A DNA stretch of 16,602 nucleotides from Cyclostephanos tholiformis. Its lineage: Eukaryota > Bacillariophyta > Thalassiosirophyceae > Thalassiosirales > Thalassiosiraceae. The notes beneath the pieces are model-generated. The model was not told where the DNA came from, made no database searches, and saw only the letters and a program-made list of their open reading frames with translations. The stretch is from positions 1 to 16,602 of the forward strand of contig JALLPB010000892.1 of the NCBI GenBank assembly GCA_036939975.1, in the 5' to 3' direction. Of the stretch, positions 8,330 through 16,602 are shown piece after piece. The translations under genes and the position numbers were made by a program. The number at the start of each line of letters is the position of its first letter. Position 1 is the first letter of the stretch.

Positions 8330-8388
8330 GAGTATATCGGGCTTAAACTTGAATTTCTATTACTATCTTTATTGCGTGTACTAAAACC

Positions 8389-11300
8389 TTACTGACTACT
8401 GTATCCCATAAGCCCGGTCTGGCCTAGCAACGCAAGTAAGTCTTCGTGTTCGGCGAGAAGGTCCTTGTACATTTGGCGTTCCTCCGTGATCGAGTTCTTA
8501 AGCTCGCAAACATAATCGTACATCTCGATTACATAAGCAGAATTGAGGTCGATAGATTTTTTTTCGTCGTCAAACAATGCGCAAGATGGCATGTTCTGAT
8601 CCCTCCCTTGAAGCACGAGCGCTTGAGAGTGTTTAGGGTTGCCGTTAGAAGCGGTATGGCAACTTGCCCGCAAATTGTTAATCTCTGCTGCGAGGGCGGC
8701 TTCGAAACGGCTTTCTCTTTCATGAGATCGCAAGTCCTCTTGAGCTTTGTTCAACTTTTCTGTCAAATCATTGATGGTAGACTGTTTCTCTTTGCCTATT
8801 GCATCCAACTTGTTCTGAAGAACATTGTTTTTATTCAATAGTTCGTCATTTCTCCTGCGCAAATCATCTAATGACTCTTTCAAGCTCTGCGTAAGCTGAT
8901 TACTATCAGACGAATCCTCTCTACTACTTGTATTCGAGGCGAAACCTGCTTTTTCTAGCTCGGCCAATGCTTCTGTTAAAGAAGCTTCAGCTGAATGGCG
9001 ATATTGCTTTTCAACTATGAGCTCTGCCTCAAATGAAGATACCTGTGCCGCAACAGCTTCTCTGACCCGCCGTTCCAAGTTAGCACCCATTTCGCTGATC
9101 TTGGCTAAAAGATGAGCTCTTTCTAGCTGAAGCTTGATAACTTCGGATTCGCTCTCCTCGCCACCGGGACCATTGTGTGCAGTAGAAAAGACAAGAGCGG
9201 CATTCGCCTTTTCACTTAGTTCAAGTTTGTGAGCCATATTGTCTCTTTCTTCATTAGATGCCGCCAACTCTGCTTTGACTCGGTGCATTTCCTCTTCATG
9301 TTTCCGTTCAGTCCAAAGTCTCTCATTTTCAAGGACCTCAATGCGATATTCAAATGACACACTCATGTTGATTTTTGATGTTTCGAGGTCTTCCAGTGCC
9401 TGCTTCATAAGCTCCAAGTCACTTTTCGCAGCGGTTATCTCCTGCTCAAGAATGGACAATTGGAGACGAGCGTTTGCCGTAATTTCCACAGATTGCTTCT
9501 CATTCCATCGACAAGATCCCAGCTCTTCCCTTAAGCGTTCAAGTGCCGAGCGAAGCTGTTCCATCTCTTTACGCTCAGCCTTGACATTTTCGGCAGATAT
9601 TTTCTTAGCTACCATACGCACATGCAAGTCCACGTTATCATCATATTCGGTTGCTTGAGCAAGAAGCGCAAGGTCCGACTTTAGTCTCTCCACATCCTCT
9701 TCTGCAGAACGCCTTGCTTCTATTTCGCTGAGTAGAGCCTCCTGATCAGCGGAATAACGCGATCTAATTTCCTCCATTTGTTTACGCAGTGCTTGAGTTG
9801 CAATTTCACTAGCCTTTTTAGTAAACTGATCAGTCGCAAATGATCGCAACTGTTCATTGGTGTGTCTCAGTTCTTCCTTTAGCTCAAAAACGACAACCTG
9901 GGAATCTTCTTTCTCCTTAATTGCCTCCTTGCTTTCCTGCAGCAACTTTGCATTTTCATCTCGCAAAGCTGAGAGCATTTCCTTCAAATCATCACACCGC
10001 GCTTCCCATTGAGTGATAGCTTCTGCGGCCTCCTTGTCTTGGTTTTCTGCCCGCTCTTGCCACATCTGAACAGCTTCATCACTCCTTATCTTCATCTCTG
10101 TGATGGTGACTTCAAACTCAGCAATATTGGCTTCAAGTTGTTCTGACCGTTCTTGCCACTGTTTCACGACAAGTTCAGACCGTTGCTGTGTTTCTTGAAG
10201 CTCATTTGCCAACTCGGACAATTGTTTGTCTGAATTGGCGAGAGAGACGTCTTTGTTTTGTATCTGCAGCTGCATACATCCTATTTCTGTAGATTTTTCT
10301 TCGATTTGATTGCTGAGGAAGCCTATTTGAGACGTCATCATTTCAACAGTGCTTTCTAGCGCCACCATTTTCTGTGAGATCGTATCTAATTCATCCTTTT
10401 TTGTAGCAAGCGATTTCTCTGCTTCCAAAAACTTGGCGTAGGACTCCAACGCCTCATTTTCTTTTTGGTGCAGCTGATTTTCAAGTGAGGTTACATCAGC
10501 CTTTAATGACACTACACTTTCTTCGAATTGACGAATCACAATATTGTCATTTTCGCTTTGGGCTGAACATGTAGCTTCCAACTGAGTCATTGCCTCCGCT
10601 GACACTTTTAGTTGTTGTTCAAGCTGATGTTCAAGTGATGTGACATCAGACTCCAAGGACTGCACTCTCTCCTCCCACTGTTGGATGATGAGGCCTCCAC
10701 TTTCTTCGAGAGTTGAACATCTGTTTTCCCACAGCGCAATAGCCTCTGCTGCCTCTTTTTCTTGTTGTTCAAGCTGATTCTCTAAAGACGTCACATTGGC
10801 TTCTAACAACTGGATCCGCTCTTCCCACTGTTGCGCAGTTTCCGCGCTGGTCGCTTCCTCGAGAGATGAACACCTATTTTCCCATTGCGCAATAGCCTCT
10901 GCGGCCTCATTCTCTTGTTGTTCAAGCTGATGTTCCAATGATGTTACATTAAGCTCCAAAGACTGAATCCGCTTTTTCCAAACTTGCACAGATTCTTCCA
11001 TAGTTGTCTTAAATTCATCGAATTCATTTTGCAGAATTAATTTTGCATTGTTCTTTTCGGTGATCTCGCGCTCTAAATCGCTGAGCTGTTTCTGGAGAGA
11101 GTTGTTTTCTTGTTTCAACACTTGATTGTTCTCGTACTCGTCGGCAATACGATTCAGTTGGGACTGTATTTCATCACGCTCGGCTGTGACGTATGTGATT
11201 TGTTCTTCCAGAGCCATTAAATTATGGACTCGAGACTCTGCTTCAAATAAGGCTGCCTCCAAATCAGATATGCGAAGTTGCGCTTGTTCAAATTGCTTGG

Positions 11301-14300
11301 CATCATTTTCACCTATGATGGAATCAAGCAATACCTGACTTTCAGCTAGCTTGCCTGAAAGTTGCTCCTTCTCCAAGGAAAGCTTTTCTACCGCAGTAGA
11401 TAGCCGTGAATTGTCTCGAATCAAATCCTCGGCACGCTGTTTCTCAACATCAAAATCTTCACGTAGTTTATCCATTTTGGCTTCATATTCATCCGCATCT
11501 TCGATAAGTTGATCTTGCATCCGCTCTAATTGCATGTTTTTCTCGTCAAGTTCATTTCGGAGAGATTCGATTAGCTGGTTGTCATCCTGAGAAATTGACT
11601 CGTCCCCTCCAGATGCATAAGACTTCAGACGAGTCATTAAATCGTCTCTTTCGCTGATAGCCTCTTTCAACTTCGCCTTGACTTCGGCTAATTGGATTTG
11701 CGCTGTTTCCGTCCATGACTGGAATTGACTCAGGCTAGCTTCAAGTGAGACCTTCTCTAGCTTGACTTGGTCGAGTTCAGCCTTAATTTCCTCCTTATCT
11801 GACAAATCCTGCACTGTACTGTCGCTTATCGACTTCAGTAAGGCTGCATTTTCTGTCAGCAGTGCACCATTCTCACGTATTATTATTTCGTGGTATTTCT
11901 GTGACTCGCTAAGTTCGGAAGAGACATTCTTCAGGGTGTTTTCTAACTCAGTGATCTTGATCTTAAAATCATTCGACGTATCCTCACTTAATTGTTGAGC
12001 TTTTCCAATTTTTTCTAACTGATCATCTTTCTCTTGAATCTCTTTTGTCAGTTTGTCGACGTGAGTGACCGCCGATGCCATCCAATCTTGAGCTTCGCGA
12101 TTGGCTATTCGAAGGCTTTCCAATTCCAGTTCTTGACGGGCAACTACTTGTTGCAATTCTTCGAATTGTGGGCTTGGTGTTTTGTCGTTGTTTTTAATAG
12201 AAAGGTTGATATCCTCGATCTGATTTTCGAGCTGTAGCACCAGAGCCTGCTGTTTGGTAATCTCATCATCCTTGGCTTTCAACTTGGCATCAGACTCCTC
12301 GCGAACTTTTTGAACTTCCATGTGATGTTGGATGGAAAGCGAGTCAGTCTCGTTCGATCCAATCGAGGCTAAGTTAGCGAGGGCTTTATCTAACGATTGA
12401 GCCAACGATTCATTTTCACTGCACATTTCTTCCATTTTTGATACTGCCATCGACATCCACTCGTTCGCAACTCTACCTTCCTCGCGAAGACGAGCGTTTT
12501 CGTCTTGAAGAAATTTAACCTCGACGCTGTTGCTTCGTCCGAATATTTCGGCAGCTGCTTCACCAGGGGAATGGTTCTTGGCACCCCCATCCTCAGCGGC
12601 ATCTTCGCCGCTTGCTGTCATTTCTGTTGGGGTGATTTTTAAGTTGTTGCCGCTGTTCGTTTGATGATACTGTACTTCCAGCATATTGTATGCTGAACTC
12701 AATCCTGCCATTTCCTCTCTAAGTGTCGCATTATCAAGCCTGATTTCATCAAGAGCAGTTTGGCACTCTAGGAGTTCTTCGCGAACTTTGCTTATTTCAC
12801 AGTCCTTGGCTGCCATTGACTCTTCCTGTAATCTAATTCGGTTCTCGGCTTCTTTTTTTAACTCGCTTTTGATCTTTTCCAACTCAGCCATCTTTTCGGT
12901 ATACTCTGACACCATATCGATAGTCTCCGCGGCAGTAGCAAGCTCGGTCACACGTTTCAGTTCTTTGATCTGGTTTGATTGCGATGTAATAGTCACCGAT
13001 GCATCCTCTAACTTCATCTGTAGATTCTCAATTTCCTGAGCTTGATTAGACATCATCTTTCGCAACGAACGTACGGAAGATGAATTCTTGCCTTTAAACA
13101 CAATGTTCCTTGAACCCTCTGCATCGGATTCGTCTGAGTCATCCCCTCTACTCCCTGCCAATGCCATGACAACACGTCGGCGAACCAGATTTACATTATT
13201 ACTATACCAGCTCGCAAACGCGCGTTGTTCCATAATGGACCGTTCCTTTCCTTTGCAATAGGGCAGAGGAAGGGGACGTTTTTTCCACTCGTCGATCATG
13301 CTCAAGTACTTTCCCACGCCCATAGATTGCACCATATTCATTATGGTCTCTTTTGTCCAAGCGATATTTACCATGTCAGGCACTTCATTGGCAGATGTTG
13401 ATCTACCAGCGACATCGTCGAGATCTAACATGAACTCCAAACACAGGCCCAGCAAAAGACCGCACAGGGCAGATACTGCCTCCGAACAGTCATCTCCGAC
13501 CTTCTTCGATCGAACCAAAACTCCCACGGATACACTGGAGGGCGACGAAAGCACTGCCATTACTGCACGAGGCATCCCAATTACCCATTCGGAAAGCAGC
13601 CTCAGTAGAACAATGATGACATACGCTAAGGATGCATGCAGTCTTATATTAGACGAGTCGTTCGGATCATATGTTGCGATATGCTGCAAAATGAAATCAA
13701 TCATATTGCCACTCGGCTGCTCCAACTGGAGAGGTCCGTCCCGTGGGAGAGGAGGCGATAGCCGCAGTAACATTTCACGAGTGGCATCTCCCTCTCCTCT
13801 TGTTAAAAAGACGCCCAAGGCACCAGCTGATCCTGACGCACCAATAGTGGCACGGTAAACGTCAATCATATCGGATGATGCCCCTTCAATTTTTGCATTG
13901 AGCTGATGTTGCTTTGTTTGGAGAAATCGTAAATTATCCACCAAAGTCGTAACAAGCCGCGTCACCACAGGAGGCTCTAACGGCGCGCCCATCTCATCTG
14001 TCTCATCGGGAGGCGGGGGCGCCAGTGCGTGCAAAACCATGCGACTGGCTGTCTCTGGGGGAAGGCACGATCGGAACGTAGAGATGGCGTAGGTTGACAG
14101 GAGGGAAGCTACGATTTCGGGGCGTTCGTCGTCATCATAAAAACAATCATCGTCGTTATCAGAATTGAATTTCGGAGCGTAAGCTCCAGTGCAGCATAGA
14201 TACATGAGTCTATCAATGGCAGTAACCCAGCCACGCAGATAGATAGGCATGGTTTCAAACAGTAGCTTTGTTTGGATCTTGAACTCTTCTTCCATTTCCG

Positions 14301-16245
14301 TCTTTCGCAATGCGACGGCGGTGGCAGAAGTGGCATGATCTTCGTCGGATTCCATCTTCTTACGAGCTCTGGCTGCCTCCTCCTCGGACACGACAGTGTC
14401 GCCCAACGATCCCAAGACGCCCATCGTCAACATAGCCTTCTGCTGCAGTGCGGGCGGGGGAACTCCCGAGACGTAATCCACGCCCGGCGGGGGCAGGGTA
14501 TACAACGCACAGTCAACAATGTACCTTGCCAAATCGTGCGACATGATGGTCTTGGCACGTCCACGTCGTTTTGAGCGACTGGTTGCTGTCGAAGATGTAT
14601 TTTCGTTTCCATCGCGAAGCAAGACGAGGATTAGACTGAAGACTGAGTCGACAATTTTCGCTTCATTCGGTGTTAGGTATGGGATGGGCTGACTTTCGGG
14701 CTCCACGATAATATCCTTTTGTTGCGGTGTTTGCTTCGATTGCTCCACGGCATTCGATTTGTTCGGAGCCGGAGTAGTCGAAGAAGCTCCCCGTAAAATA
14801 TCATCCAAATCATCATCCTTTAATTTCTTACCGCGCTTATTTCCCCTGTGAGCAATATGATCCATCGATTGCGACGTTCCATCGCTCCCTTCAATTGCGA
14901 CGATGTCCGACTTCACAGTTTCTTTATTATTCTTCTTTTTCCTTTTATCCACGAGCTCCTTTTCCCACCATTCGTTCTTCTCCTTGTCACGAAATCGTTC
15001 GGCACCACGCAAATCCACGAGCCGCGTCAATCTATCCAGATTACCCCGTCCATCGCCACCCCCTAAGAATAGCTCTCGCGCCACTTCATCACCGTGCGCA
15101 AGCGCCAGACACAATTCGAGACAGTCCATGGCAACCGTCGAGCCACTTGACAGTCCGCTCCCCATCGATGCAGTGGGGGACGATGACGAGGAGGAGGACT
15201 CCAACGCGATTTTGAGCGAGCGGTCGTACCCCTCGGAGAAACTGATCAGGCGCGCGAGCATGGAGGACGACGACGCCAAAGATGTAAGGAATAGTATGGA
15301 TTCGTTGCGCACCTCCTCGGGGATCGAGTTCGACGCTCCTCCTCCCCCATCCCCATACTCCACGCCGACTCCTATGGAAGGTCCGTGTCCCAACAAATCG
15401 ACGAGTCGATTGATCCCGTCCGGCGCCATCATGAGCTGCTCTCGCAACGTGCCAGGACTCGACGATAGCAGCGATTGTAAGATTTGTAAGGAGAGCACGC
15501 GCGCGTATACCGATGTCGGCGCGGGAGAATCGATGGCGGACGACGACGATGACGACGACGACGACGAGGCGCAGAGACAATCCAGCAGGGATGGGGTGAG
15601 GGCGTGAACGGCATCGACGGCACCGTCTGCATCGACTGCGTCGTGAAAGTGCAGCAAGGTCTTGGAAATGTGCTCCGCACGGCGTCTTTGCCGTTGCCGC
15701 CTCTGCAGCTCCTCCGTAGTCGTCCCCCCTCCGGCACGGGCCCCGGTGGAAGGAGAAATGCCGATATTCGCGGCGGGTGGGGGCTGCAGGACCACGGACA
15801 GCAATTCACAAGCCGCCACGTCCCCCCCCTCGACCTCCATCCTGCCGACGTAGGATGGGGCATTACCACGGGCAACGTTCCTCGAGGGGGGTGGCGGCAG
15901 CGTCGACGACGACACTAGGCCGCACAAGGCGTGAAGCGCCGACGTATTCCGTAGCAGCGTGTCGACTGCCGTCGCATGGCGCACCTCCTCCTCCTTCTCT
16001 TCCTCCTCCGCACGCCATCGTTCCTCGGAGGCCTGGTCGTCCCGCTGGGAAGGCCGTTTCGCCTTCGGATCGCCGCCGCCGCCGCGCTGACTTGACGGCG
16101 ACGAACTCGCGGTTGTACGACGTCGGCGGCATTCCACCTGTAACCGGTCGAGAGAATCGAGGCAATCGGTGGCCGTGGACGCCGAGAGGAACCGATCTAG
16201 GAGAAGTTCAACGACTGCGCTAATGGCGGAGGGGGGGGATGACAT
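8389..16245 (-). CDS. USO1: Giant p115/Uso1-like golgin (vesicle-tethering protein), single uninterrupted frame
   Basis: A continuous 2618-codon frame from ATG at 16245 to TAA at 8389-8391. The head resembles the Uso1/p115 armadillo region: residues 266-286 begin TLREQLM, EEVRNESILFLTSLAS lies around Arg313, and DCLELCLALAHGD around 374-386. Further on, LLSEWVIGMPRAV and ALCGLLLGLCLEFM (about 929) match the end of the p115 head. From about residue 1062 to 2600 it is almost entirely coiled coil rich in Glu, Gln, Leu and Ala, with a tandem repeat at about 1754-1950. The tail HEDLLALLGQ resembles the p115 C-terminus. The family tethers COPI/COPII vesicles at the Golgi and binds Rab1 and SNAREs. 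Human p115 (962 aa) and yeast Uso1 (1790 aa) are both shorter. Long Ser, Asp and Gly runs interrupt the head. Family call is strong from order of motifs; exact orthology is inferred. Confidence 0.87.
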   Translation of the reverse strand: MSSPPSAISAVVELLLDRFLSASTATDCLDSLDRLQVECRRRRTTASSSPSSQRGGGGDPKAKRPSQRDDQASEERWRAEEEEKEEEVRHATAVDTLLRNTSALHALCGLVSSSTLPPPPSRNVARGNAPSYVGRMEVEGGDVAACELLSVVLQPPPAANIGISPSTGARAGGGTTTEELQRRQRQRRRAEHISKTLLHFHDAVDADGAVDAVHALTPSLLDCLCASSSSSSSSSSAIDSPAPTSVYARVLSLQILQSLLSSSPGTLREQLMMAPDGINRLVDLLGHGPSIGVGVEYGDGGGGASNSIPEEVRNESILFLTSLASSSSMLARLISFSEGYDRSLKIALESSSSSSSPTASMGSGLSSGSTVAMDCLELCLALAHGDEVARELFLGGGDGRGNLDRLTRLVDLRGAERFRDKEKNEWWEKELVDKRKKKNNKETVKSDIVAIEGSDGTSQSMDHIAHRGNKRGKKLKDDDLDDILRGASSTTPAPNKSNAVEQSKQTPQQKDIIVEPESQPIPYLTPNEAKIVDSVFSLILVLLRDGNENTSSTATSRSKRRGRAKTIMSHDLARYIVDCALYTLPPPGVDYVSGVPPPALQQKAMLTMGVLGSLGDTVVSEEEAARARKKMESDEDHATSATAVALRKTEMEEEFKIQTKLLFETMPIYLRGWVTAIDRLMYLCCTGAYAPKFNSDNDDDCFYDDDERPEIVASLLSTYAISTFRSCLPPETASRMVLHALAPPPPDETDEMGAPLEPPVVTRLVTTLVDNLRFLQTKQHQLNAKIEGASSDMIDVYRATIGASGSAGALGVFLTRGEGDATREMLLRLSPPLPRDGPLQLEQPSGNMIDFILQHIATYDPNDSSNIRLHASLAYVIIVLLRLLSEWVIGMPRAVMAVLSSPSSVSVGVLVRSKKVGDDCSEAVSALCGLLLGLCLEFMLDLDDVAGRSTSANEVPDMVNIAWTKETIMNMVQSMGVGKYLSMIDEWKKRPLPLPYCKGKERSIMEQRAFASWYSNNVNLVRRRVVMALAGSRGDDSDESDAEGSRNIVFKGKNSSSVRSLRKMMSNQAQEIENLQMKLEDASVTITSQSNQIKELKRVTELATAAETIDMVSEYTEKMAELEKIKSELKKEAENRIRLQEESMAAKDCEISKVREELLECQTALDEIRLDNATLREEMAGLSSAYNMLEVQYHQTNSGNNLKITPTEMTASGEDAAEDGGAKNHSPGEAAAEIFGRSNSVEVKFLQDENARLREEGRVANEWMSMAVSKMEEMCSENESLAQSLDKALANLASIGSNETDSLSIQHHMEVQKVREESDAKLKAKDDEITKQQALVLQLENQIEDINLSIKNNDKTPSPQFEELQQVVARQELELESLRIANREAQDWMASAVTHVDKLTKEIQEKDDQLEKIGKAQQLSEDTSNDFKIKITELENTLKNVSSELSESQKYHEIIIRENGALLTENAALLKSISDSTVQDLSDKEEIKAELDQVKLEKVSLEASLSQFQSWTETAQIQLAEVKAKLKEAISERDDLMTRLKSYASGGDESISQDDNQLIESLRNELDEKNMQLERMQDQLIEDADEYEAKMDKLREDFDVEKQRAEDLIRDNSRLSTAVEKLSLEKEQLSGKLAESQVLLDSIIGENDAKQFEQAQLRISDLEAALFEAESRVHNLMALEEQITYVTAERDEIQSQLNRIADEYENNQVLKQENNSLQKQLSDLEREITEKNNAKLILQNEFDEFKTTMEESVQVWKKRIQSLELNVTSLEHQLEQQENEAAEAIAQWENRCSSLEEATSAETAQQWEERIQLLEANVTSLENQLEQQEKEAAEAIALWENRCSTLEESGGLIIQQWEERVQSLESDVTSLEHQLEQQLKVSAEAMTQLEATCSAQSENDNIVIRQFEESVVSLKADVTSLENQLHQKENEALESYAKFLEAEKSLATKKDELDTISQKMVALESTVEMMTSQIGFLSNQIEEKSTEIGCMQLQIQNKDVSLANSDKQLSELANELQETQQRSELVVKQWQERSEQLEANIAEFEVTITEMKIRSDEAVQMWQERAENQDKEAAEAITQWEARCDDLKEMLSALRDENAKLLQESKEAIKEKEDSQVVVFELKEELRHTNEQLRSFATDQFTKKASEIATQALRKQMEEIRSRYSADQEALLSEIEARRSAEEDVERLKSDLALLAQATEYDDNVDLHVRMVAKKISAENVKAERKEMEQLRSALERLREELGSCRWNEKQSVEITANARLQLSILEQEITAAKSDLELMKQALEDLETSKINMSVSFEYRIEVLENERLWTERKHEEEMHRVKAELAASNEERDNMAHKLELSEKANAALVFSTAHNGPGGEESESEVIKLQLERAHLLAKISEMGANLERRVREAVAAQVSSFEAELIVEKQYRHSAEASLTEALAELEKAGFASNTSSREDSSDSNQLTQSLKESLDDLRRRNDELLNKNNVLQNKLDAIGKEKQSTINDLTEKLNKAQEDLRSHERESRFEAALAAEINNLRASCHTASNGNPKHSQALVLQGRDQNMPSCALFDDEKKSIDLNSAYVIEMYDYVCELKNSITEERQMYKDLLAEHEDLLALLGQTGLMGYSSQ
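10398..10986 (-). repeat. Four tandem 50/51-residue repeats inside the golgin coiled coil
   Basis: Units start near residues 1754, 1805, 1855 and 1905 with the pattern QWEERIQ-LE-NVTSLE-QLEQQE, followed in the first two by EAAEAIA-WENRC. The key aromatic residues are Trp1756, Trp1807, Trp1857 and Phe1907, giving spacings of 153, 150 and 150 nt. DNA identity is still visible (for example TTGTTGTTCAAGCTGAT in the first three units). The fourth unit has diverged. Isolated related pieces recur at Trp2030, Trp2062 and Trp2080. Confidence 0.85.
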
Positions 16246-16472
16246 CGCTGGGCGAGGAGGGAGCGCGTTTTCCTCTCCCCCTAATGATTTTATTTCATGC
16301 AGTTAAATCGGTTGTTTTTTTGTGGAATCCTCAATCATCCAACTCTCTTCGACACAAGAGATATTATTTGTCACGTGACCGACCAAACTTTTTAAAATAA
16401 TGAGGTTGAGGGAAAAAATCAATTTTATATATTTTAAATATTTTTTTAACTAAGATTTCATACTTTTAGGGT
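16246..16472. promoter_or_regulatory. Upstream region of the golgin gene, with a TCACGTGA palindrome
   Basis: This stretch is strongly AT-rich between about 16380 and 16460 and has no open frame of note. TCACGTGA at 16371-16378, about 126 bp upstream of the golgin ATG, is an 8-bp palindrome of the E-box/G-box class bound by bHLH and bZIP factors in many eukaryotes. Function here is inference from motif and position. An 8-bp inverted repeat TTTCATAC/GTATGAAA flanks seven bases at about 16456-16478. Confidence 0.3.
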
Positions 16473-16602
16473 ATGAAACTAATAAAGTATAAATTGTCGT
16501 CATCATTGTCTATGTCGTCATCGTCGTCAATGTCGTCGACACCATCGTTCCTAGAAAAGTCCCTAATACCCGCCTTGAGAGCGTTCAATACCGGCGCGAT
16601 GC
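16466..16602. other. Edge of a probable neighbouring gene, strand undecided
   Basis: Two readings are open to the window edge. On the plus strand, ATG at 16473 starts a Ser-rich frame that continues TPSFLEKSLIPALRAFNTG without a stop; this would be a gene divergent from the golgin, sharing the region 16246-16472. On the minus strand, a frame ending TAA at 16466-16468 reads IAPVLNALKAGIRDFSRNDG and then an Asp-rich tail; this would be the 3' end of a gene lying head-to-tail with the golgin. Both look protein-like because a GTC/GAC repeat codes well in either direction. I cannot choose between them. Confidence 0.4.

Noticed and set aside
10398..10986. CRISPR-like reading of the regularly spaced 150-bp repeats
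   Set aside because: The repeats are in frame inside a coiled-coil coding region, diverged, and not separated by unique spacers of constant size.
14903..15607. Long plus-strand frame opposite the golgin head
   Set aside because: It is a shadow of the minus-strand coding sequence produced by Ser- and Asp-codon runs; the minus frame shows p115 motifs at the same place.

Overview
The window is nuclear DNA from a eukaryote. It has short GT-AG introns, standard-code reading frames, long Ser/Asp/Gly tracts inside coding regions, and gene families found only in eukaryotes. The set (an FZL-type dynamin GTPase, a p115/Uso1 golgin, an EMB8/ABHD-type membrane hydrolase, and a decayed Pif1-like helicase) with compact introns of about 60-190 nt suggests a photosynthetic stramenopile, most likely a diatom. 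That placement is inference from gene content and style, not from a marker gene.

Layout. (1) Positions 1-2421, plus strand: a six-exon alpha/beta-hydrolase of the EMB8/YheT/ABHD1-3 type, reconstructed here by joining reading frames across five introns. The reading frame is still open at the left edge, so the 5' end may be missing. (2) Positions 2422-5864: 3.4 kb without an intact gene. Its left third is strikingly G-poor on the plus strand. The middle holds a frameshifted remnant of a Pif1-like helicase on the minus strand, with its own small intron, and a shuffled second copy of part of it. A 30-bp perfect tandem duplication, a G-rich hexanucleotide tract and a pair of 15-bp inverted repeats (3698-3712 and 5738-5752) complete it. 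This looks like mobile-element debris. (3) Positions 5865-8329, plus strand: a two-exon dynamin-family GTPase of the FZL type, with all GTP-binding motifs and a double membrane segment. (4) Positions 8389-16245, minus strand: a single uninterrupted 2618-codon frame for a giant p115/Uso1-like vesicle tether, with an armadillo-like head and about 1500 residues of coiled coil that includes a 50-residue internal repeat. It ends only 59 bp from the stop of the GTPase gene. (5) Positions 16246-16602: an AT-rich upstream region with a TCACGTGA palindrome, then a stretch open on both strands that is probably the edge of another gene.

The three intact genes all concern membranes (lipid-type hydrolase, membrane-remodelling GTPase, Golgi tether), but nothing shows that they work together. 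I see no CRISPR array, RNA gene or defence-type operon. The least ordinary items are the scrambled helicase remnant and the coiled-coil repeat expansion in the golgin.
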